Below are positions 8,249 through 11,731 of a stretch of DNA of 11,731 nt, one piece after another; position 1 is the stretch's first letter, and every line of letters begins with the position of its first letter. Position numbers and translations under genes: made by a program. Origin of the DNA: CAIOSQ01 sp041178225 (GTDB taxonomy: Bacteria > Pseudomonadota > Alphaproteobacteria > CACIAM-22H2); the NCBI GenBank assembly GCA_041178225.1, contig JBEGVV010000228.1:1-11731 (forward strand). The letters run 5' to 3'. The notes below the pieces were generated by a model that had not been told where the DNA came from, did not search any database, and saw only the letters and a program-made list of their open reading frames with translations.

Positions 8249-9207
8249 GCCGCCTCCGCCGGGTTCCAGCATCGCGCGCGATGCGGTGCCTCGCCCCGCG
8301 GCGGCGGCTCCGCGGCGCAGCGCGGCAGCGCCGCCGCGCAACGCGGCGCGAAGGCGCAGCCCGTGCCGCGCGCGCCCGGCGGCGGCACGCTGCCCGCGAT
8401 CGAGGGAAGCCTGCGGCCCGGCGGGTTGGCGGCCGGCATCGTGCGCAGCAGCGCCTGCGTGTAGCGGTGGCGGGGCGCGGAGAAGATGCGCGCGGCGCTT
8501 GCCTCCTCGACGATGCGGCCCGCGTACATGACCGCGACCCGGTCGCAGGACTCGGCGACCACGCCAAGGTCGTGGGTGATGAGCAGCACCGCCATGCCGA
8601 GCTCGCGGCGCAGCCTGCCGACCAGGTCCAGGATCTGCGCCTGCACGGTCACGTCGAGCGCCGTCGTCGGCTCGTCCGCGATCAGCAGCCGCGGCCGGCA
8701 GGCGAGCGCGATGGCGATCATCACGCGCTGGCGCTGCCCGCCGGACAGCTCGTGCGGGTAGCGGCCCAGCTGGCCGCGCGCCGCCGGTATGCCGACGAGG
8801 TCGAGCAGCCGCGCCGCCTCCGCCATCGCCGCCGCGACGGTCGCGCCGCGATGGACGACGAGGCTCTCCGCGATCTGGTCGCCGATCGTGAAGACCGGGT
8901 TCAGCGAGGTCATCGGCTCCTGGAAGATCATGCCGACGCGGTTGCCCCGGATCCGGCGCAACCCGGCGTCGTCGAGCGCGAGCATGTCCTCGCCCTCGAA
9001 CAGGATGCGCCCGCCGAGCACGCGCGCGGGCGGGTCGGGCAGCAGGCGCATCGCGGAGAGCGCGGTCACGCTCTTGCCGCAGCCCGATTCGCCCACCAGC
9101 CCGAGCGTCTCGCCCGGCGCGATCGCGAAGGACACGTCCTCGAGCACCGGCGCGCCGCCCATGGCGACCGTCAGCCCCTCGACCGCGAGCAGCGGGGCCT
9201 CAGCCAT
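8245..9207 (-). CDS. Oligopeptide/dipeptide ABC transporter ATPase, DppD/OppD-like
   Basis: The first nucleotide-binding subunit of a peptide-type ABC importer and the first gene of the minus-strand operon, 320 residues. Walker A GESGCGKS is at 39-46, the Q-loop at Q96, the signature LSGGQRQR at 154-161, Walker B LLIADEP at 174-180, the D-loop TALD at 182-185 and the switch His212 in THDLG. The C-terminal extension has Cys284, Cys290, Cys297 and Cys313, matching the four-Cys pattern of its partner. I chose the ATG at 9207 because family homology starts there (LLAVEGLTV). An in-frame ATG at 9249 would add 14 residues with no family resemblance. No strong Shine-Dalgarno precedes 9207. The upstream gene is divergent, so the operon promoter must lie in 9208-9382. 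Confidence 0.93.
8253..8257 (-). promoter_or_regulatory. Shine-Dalgarno GGAGG for the DppF-like ATPase
   Basis: GGAGG on the minus strand, 4 nt before the ATG at 8248, within the final codons of the DppD-like gene. It supports the overlapping start and separate initiation at this junction. Confidence 0.6.
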
Positions 9208-9345
9208 GGCCCCGCGCCCGGCGCACGCGCCGGCTCGTCGCCTCGACATCAAGGGCCCGCGGATGCATCGCCTCGTCGACGCCCCCTTCGCGTCGCGCGC
9301 GAGACTGCCATATCCATCCGCGCGGCGGCCAGCGGCGGCCCGACA

Positions 9346-9373
9346 TTGACAGGCTGCATGGCCGCCTTAGGTC
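9346..9373 (+). promoter_or_regulatory. Candidate promoter (TTGACA, weak -10) for the NnrU-like gene
   Basis: A perfect TTGACA lies at 9346-9351, in the 175-nt divergent intergenic region. A poor -10 candidate, TAGGTC, lies at 9368-9373 with a 16-nt spacer. Transcription would then begin near 9380, almost at the GTG start (9383), giving a leaderless or nearly leaderless mRNA. The -35 match stands out in this GC-rich DNA; the -10 is weak, so this is tentative. No convincing promoter for the divergent ABC operon was found by eye. Confidence 0.35.
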
Positions 9374-9382
9374 GCGCGCGCC

Positions 9383-10207
9383 GTGACTCCCGATCCAAGC
9401 CTTGCGCGCCTGCTCGCCCTCGCCCGCGCCGCCTGCCGGCCGCCGCCGGGGGCGCGGCGCATCGCGCTCGCGCTGGCCTATGGCCTTGCCTGCCACGCGA
9501 TCTTCGCCGTCGCCGTCCTCGCGATGGTGGCCGGCATGTTCCATGGCATGGGCGCGGGCCTCGGAACCGTCCCCTGGCCGTGGGCCGCGCTCGCCAACGC
9601 CGCCCTCGTCGCCCAGTTCCCGCTCGCGCATTCCTTCCTGCTGTCGGCCCGCGGCGAGCGCCTGCTCGCGCGCCTCGCGCCGCGCGCGCACGGCGCCACG
9701 CTCGCCACCACGAGCTACGCGATCGTCGCCTCGGTGCAGCTCCTCGCGCTCTTCGCGCTGTGGACGCCGTCGGGGATCACGTGGTGGCGCGCCGAGGGCG
9801 CGGCCCTCTGGATCGCCTGCGCCGCCTATGGCGCGAGCTGGATCCTGCTCGCCAAGGCAAGCCTCGACGCGGGCGCCGAGGTGCAGTCCGGCGCCCTTGG
9901 CTGGATGTCGCTCATGGCCGCGCGCCGGCCATCCTTCCCCGCGATGCCGACGCGCGGCCTGTTCGGCATCGTGCGCCACCCGATCTACGTCGCCTTCGCG
10001 CTGACGCTCTGGACGGTGCCGGTGTGGACGCCGGACCAGCTCGCCCTCGCCCTCGCGCTGACGGCCTATTGCCTCGTCGCGCCGATCCTCAAGGAGCGCC
10101 GCCTCGCCGCGCGCCATGGCGACGAGTTCGCACGCTACCGCGCCCGCGTTCCCTATGCCGTCCCGCGGCTGCGCGCGGGCGCGGGCGAAGCCCAGGGAAG
10201 GACATGA
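9383..10207 (+). CDS. Membrane methyltransferase-like protein (NnrU/isoprenylcysteine carboxylmethyltransferase family, MddA-like)
   Basis: An integral inner-membrane protein of 274 residues with about six hydrophobic segments (near 26-52, 64-80, 108-128, 140-156, 194-215 and 217-233). The C-terminal half carries RHPIY (about 200-204). After a further helix it has ERRLAARHGDEFARYRARV, the S-adenosylmethionine-binding pattern of the ICMT/PEMT/NnrU superfamily. The His-Ser in the second helix region (FPLAHSFL) and overall size resemble MddA, the methanethiol S-methyltransferase that makes dimethyl sulfide. The resemblance is from memory and does not prove that activity. The GTG start has only a weak AGG upstream. 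The gene is divergent from the ABC operon and 4 nt from the next plus-strand gene. Alternatives are protein or lipid methylation. Confidence 0.75.
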   Translation: MTPDPSLARLLALARAACRPPPGARRIALALAYGLACHAIFAVAVLAMVAGMFHGMGAGLGTVPWPWAALANAALVAQFPLAHSFLLSARGERLLARLAPRAHGATLATTSYAIVASVQLLALFALWTPSGITWWRAEGAALWIACAAYGASWILLAKASLDAGAEVQSGALGWMSLMAARRPSFPAMPTRGLFGIVRHPIYVAFALTLWTVPVWTPDQLALALALTAYCLVAPILKERRLAARHGDEFARYRARVPYAVPRLRAGAGEAQGRT

Positions 10208-10211
10208 GGAC

Positions 10212-10622
10212 ATGATGCAGGCCGCCGCGCTCCTGGCCACCGCGCTGCTCTTCGGCGGGATGGTCCTGTTCTCCGCGGGCCTCGCGGCGTTCCTCTTCTC
10301 GGTGATGCCGCCGCCCGAGGCGGGCAAGGCGCTGCGCAAGGCCTTCCCGCATTTCTACCTCTTCGTCATGGGCAGCGCGGCGGCCGGCGCCGTGCTGGTC
10401 GCGCCGGGCGACGTCGTGTCGTCGGCGCTGCTCGCCGCGATCGCCCTCACGACCGTGCCGACGCGCCAGGTGCTGATGCCCGCGATCAACGCCGCCACCG
10501 ATGCCGGCGACAGGCGACGCTTCGGGCTGCTGCACGGCGCCTCGGTCGCGATCACCGTCGCGCACGTGCTGGTCGCCGGCTACGTGCTGGCGCGCTTCCT
10601 CGGCCCCGCCAGCGCCGCTTGA
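10212..10622 (+). CDS. DUF4149/TMEM205-type small membrane protein
   Basis: A 136-residue membrane protein of unknown function. Four hydrophobic segments are visible, near residues 4-28, 47-61, 65-79 and 108-130. Family-like landmarks are a FPHFY element (about 44-48), RQVLMPAINAATD (about 83-95) and a later FGLLHGASV segment (about 100-108). These match the DUF4149 (TMEM205-like) pattern as I know it. Two adjacent ATGs occur at 10212 and 10215; AAGGA at 10198-10202 is 9 nt before the first and favours it, while GAGGA at 10206-10210 is only 4 nt before the second. It starts 4 nt after the methyltransferase-like gene, so the two are probably co-transcribed. It ends convergently with anmK. The role is unknown. 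Confidence 0.75.
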   Translation: MMQAAALLATALLFGGMVLFSAGLAAFLFSVMPPPEAGKALRKAFPHFYLFVMGSAAAGAVLVAPGDVVSSALLAAIALTTVPTRQVLMPAINAATDAGDRRRFGLLHGASVAITVAHVLVAGYVLARFLGPASAA

Positions 10623-10625
10623 AGG

Positions 10626-10650
10626 CGCGCCGCGCTCAGCGCGGGGCGCG
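10626..10650. terminator. Hairpin spanning the convergent ends of the DUF4149 gene and anmK
   Basis: CCGCGC (10630-10635) pairs with GCGCGG (10639-10644) around a 3-nt loop. Four more pairs (10626-10629 with 10647-10650) form if two G residues are bulged. The loop is the anmK stop codon, and the structure begins 4 nt after the DUF4149 stop. No T-run follows on either strand. It may end or protect both transcripts. Confidence 0.4.
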
Positions 10651-11730
10651 GTGGAGCTCGCCGCCGGGCATCGCGCGCGGCACGCCCGTGGTCGTCGGCA
10701 GGCTGAGCGGAAGGCCGCGCAGGCTGCGCACCGCGAGGTAGCCGAAGCACTGCGCCTCGATGAAGTCGCCGTCCCAGCCGACGGCCTCGGCCGGGTCGAC
10801 CGGCACGCCGAGGCGCCGCGCGAGCTCGCGCATGAAGAAGCCGTTGCGGCGGCCGCCGCCGCAGACGATCCAGCGCGCGGGTGCGCGCGGGACATGCGCC
10901 AGCGACGCGGCCACCGACTCGACCGTGAAGGCCGCGAGCGTCGCCGCGCCATCCGCGACGCCCATGCCGTCGACCAGGCGCGCGCGCGCGTGGAAGTCGT
11001 TGCGGTCGAGCGACTTCGGCGCGGGCAGCGCGAAATAGGGATGGCGCATCAGCTCGGCGAGGATCGCCTTGTCCGCGCGCCCCGAGGCCGCGACCGCGCC
11101 ATCCGCGTCGTAGGCGGCGCCGGCATGGCGCGCCACCCAGTCGTCGAGCAGCGCGCTGGCCGGCCCGGTGTCGAAGGCGATGGTGGCGTCGTCGTCGATG
11201 AACGTCACGTTCCCGACGCCGCCGAGGTTCAGCACCATCAGCGGCCCCGGCAACGCGGCGGCGAGCGCACGGTGGAAGAGCGGGGCGAACGGCGCGCCCT
11301 GCCCGCCCGCCGCGACGTCGGCGTGGCGGAAGCGGTCGATCGTGTCGATGCCAAGCCGCGCGGCGACGCGCGCGCCCGGGCCGAGCTGGCGGGTGAAGCG
11401 GCGCTCCGGTCGATGCAGGATCGTCTGGCCGTGCAGGCCGACCAGCGCGACGTCGCGCGCGTCGATGGCATGGTCGCGCAGGAAGGCCTCGACGGCGGCG
11501 GCATGCGCGTCGCCCACGGCCTCGTCCTCCTCGGCAAGGGGCGAGGCCTCGGCGCGCGCGGGGTCGGCGGCGAGCGCGAGCAGCGCGCGGCGCAGGGCCT
11601 CGGGATAGGGATAGGTACGCCCTGGCCCGGTCCGCAGCGCCGCCTCGCCATCCGTCTCGACCAGCGCGACGTCGATGCCGTCCATCGACGTCCCGCTGAT
11701 CACCCCGATCGCCCGCAGAATCGCCGCCAT
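10636..11730 (-). CDS. anmK: Anhydro-N-acetylmuramic acid kinase
   Basis: AnmK is a cytoplasmic kinase of murein recycling. It opens the 1,6-anhydro ring of anhydro-MurNAc with water and phosphorylates it with ATP, giving MurNAc-6-phosphate. The 364 residues are close to the roughly 370 of the E. coli enzyme, so the gene looks complete; the ATG ends 1 nt from the window edge. Signatures are the ATP-site SGTSMDGID (12-20), GLHGQTILHRP (98-108), LNLGGVGN (167-174) and FDTGPAS (186-192). D187 of the last corresponds to the proposed catalytic Asp. GGGRRN (291-296) and a C-terminal DFIEAQCFGYLA block (322-333) follow. No MurQ etherase, NagZ or AmpG gene is in the window. Its upstream region is outside, so regulation is not visible. 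It is convergent with the DUF4149 gene, 13 nt apart. Confidence 0.95.
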   Translation of the reverse strand: MAAILRAIGVISGTSMDGIDVALVETDGEAALRTGPGRTYPYPEALRRALLALAADPARAEASPLAEEDEAVGDAHAAAVEAFLRDHAIDARDVALVGLHGQTILHRPERRFTRQLGPGARVAARLGIDTIDRFRHADVAAGGQGAPFAPLFHRALAAALPGPLMVLNLGGVGNVTFIDDDATIAFDTGPASALLDDWVARHAGAAYDADGAVAASGRADKAILAELMRHPYFALPAPKSLDRNDFHARARLVDGMGVADGAATLAAFTVESVAASLAHVPRAPARWIVCGGGRRNGFFMRELARRLGVPVDPAEAVGWDGDFIEAQCFGYLAVRSLRGLPLSLPTTTGVPRAMPGGELHRAPR

Positions 11731-11731
11731 G

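Noticed and set aside
9208..9249. N-terminal extension of the DppD-like ATPase from ATG at 9249
   Set aside because: The extra 14 residues are Arg/Ala/Gly-rich and precede the point where ATPase homology normally begins; no better ribosome site is seen there.
8281..10215. A 644-codon open frame on the plus strand
   Set aside because: It crosses the DppD-like ATPase antisense and the methyltransferase-like gene in another frame; Arg/Ala-rich shadow translation only.

Overview
This window comes from a very GC-rich proteobacterial chromosome, estimated by eye at about 70% or more. It is most likely an alphaproteobacterium of the Hyphomicrobiales or Rhodospirillales kind. The evidence is the codon bias toward G/C third positions, the AnmK sequence type, and the TRAP plus oligopeptide ABC transporter content. 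Lineage is an inference from gene types; no rRNA is present. Coding density is very high, and no stretch of 300 bases lacks a gene. I see no tRNA, CRISPR array, insertion sequence, integrase or phage gene.

Layout. (1) Bases 1-3834, plus strand: a compact catabolic-looking operon. It holds the C-terminal part of a TRAP transporter large permease, a D-isomer-type 2-hydroxyacid dehydrogenase, a malate/L-lactate (Ldh2/YiaK/ComC-type) dehydrogenase and a Gfo/Idh/MocA oxidoreductase. Junctions are 2 nt, a 4-nt GTGA overlap, and 8 nt. (2) Bases 3884-9207, minus strand: a five-gene operon read from right to left. It holds two oligopeptide-type ABC ATPases (DppD-like, then DppF-like), a class C beta-lactamase-fold serine hydrolase, an SDR oxidoreductase and a family 5 periplasmic substrate-binding protein. 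The first four genes are chained by three identical ATGA overlaps. No ABC permease gene lies in this operon. (3) Bases 9383-10622, plus strand: two small membrane-protein genes, an NnrU/ICMT-type methyltransferase homologue (MddA-like) and a DUF4149/TMEM205-type protein. (4) Bases 10636-11730, minus strand: a complete anmK. Both convergent gene ends (3834/3884 and 10622/10636) carry a GC-rich hairpin.

How the genes may work together. The left operon looks like import of a carboxylate or hydroxyacid followed by redox chemistry at its alpha carbon. It contains representatives of two unrelated 2-hydroxyacid dehydrogenase folds of usually opposite stereochemistry, so stereo-inversion through a 2-oxo acid is possible. 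The right-hand operon looks like uptake of a peptide-like solute. Its serine hydrolase carries the VHD-GHAGLF signature that I associate with AmiE/YbbE-type hydrolases of cell-wall recycling. With anmK about 1.4 kb away, muropeptide salvage is a reasonable but unproven reading. No substrate can be fixed from sequence alone.

I found no clear-cut new biological system. The points most worth a second look are the paired dehydrogenases, the loss of the usual catalytic Glu in the D-2-hydroxyacid dehydrogenase, the permease-less ABC operon, and the hydrolase/ABC/anmK neighbourhood.
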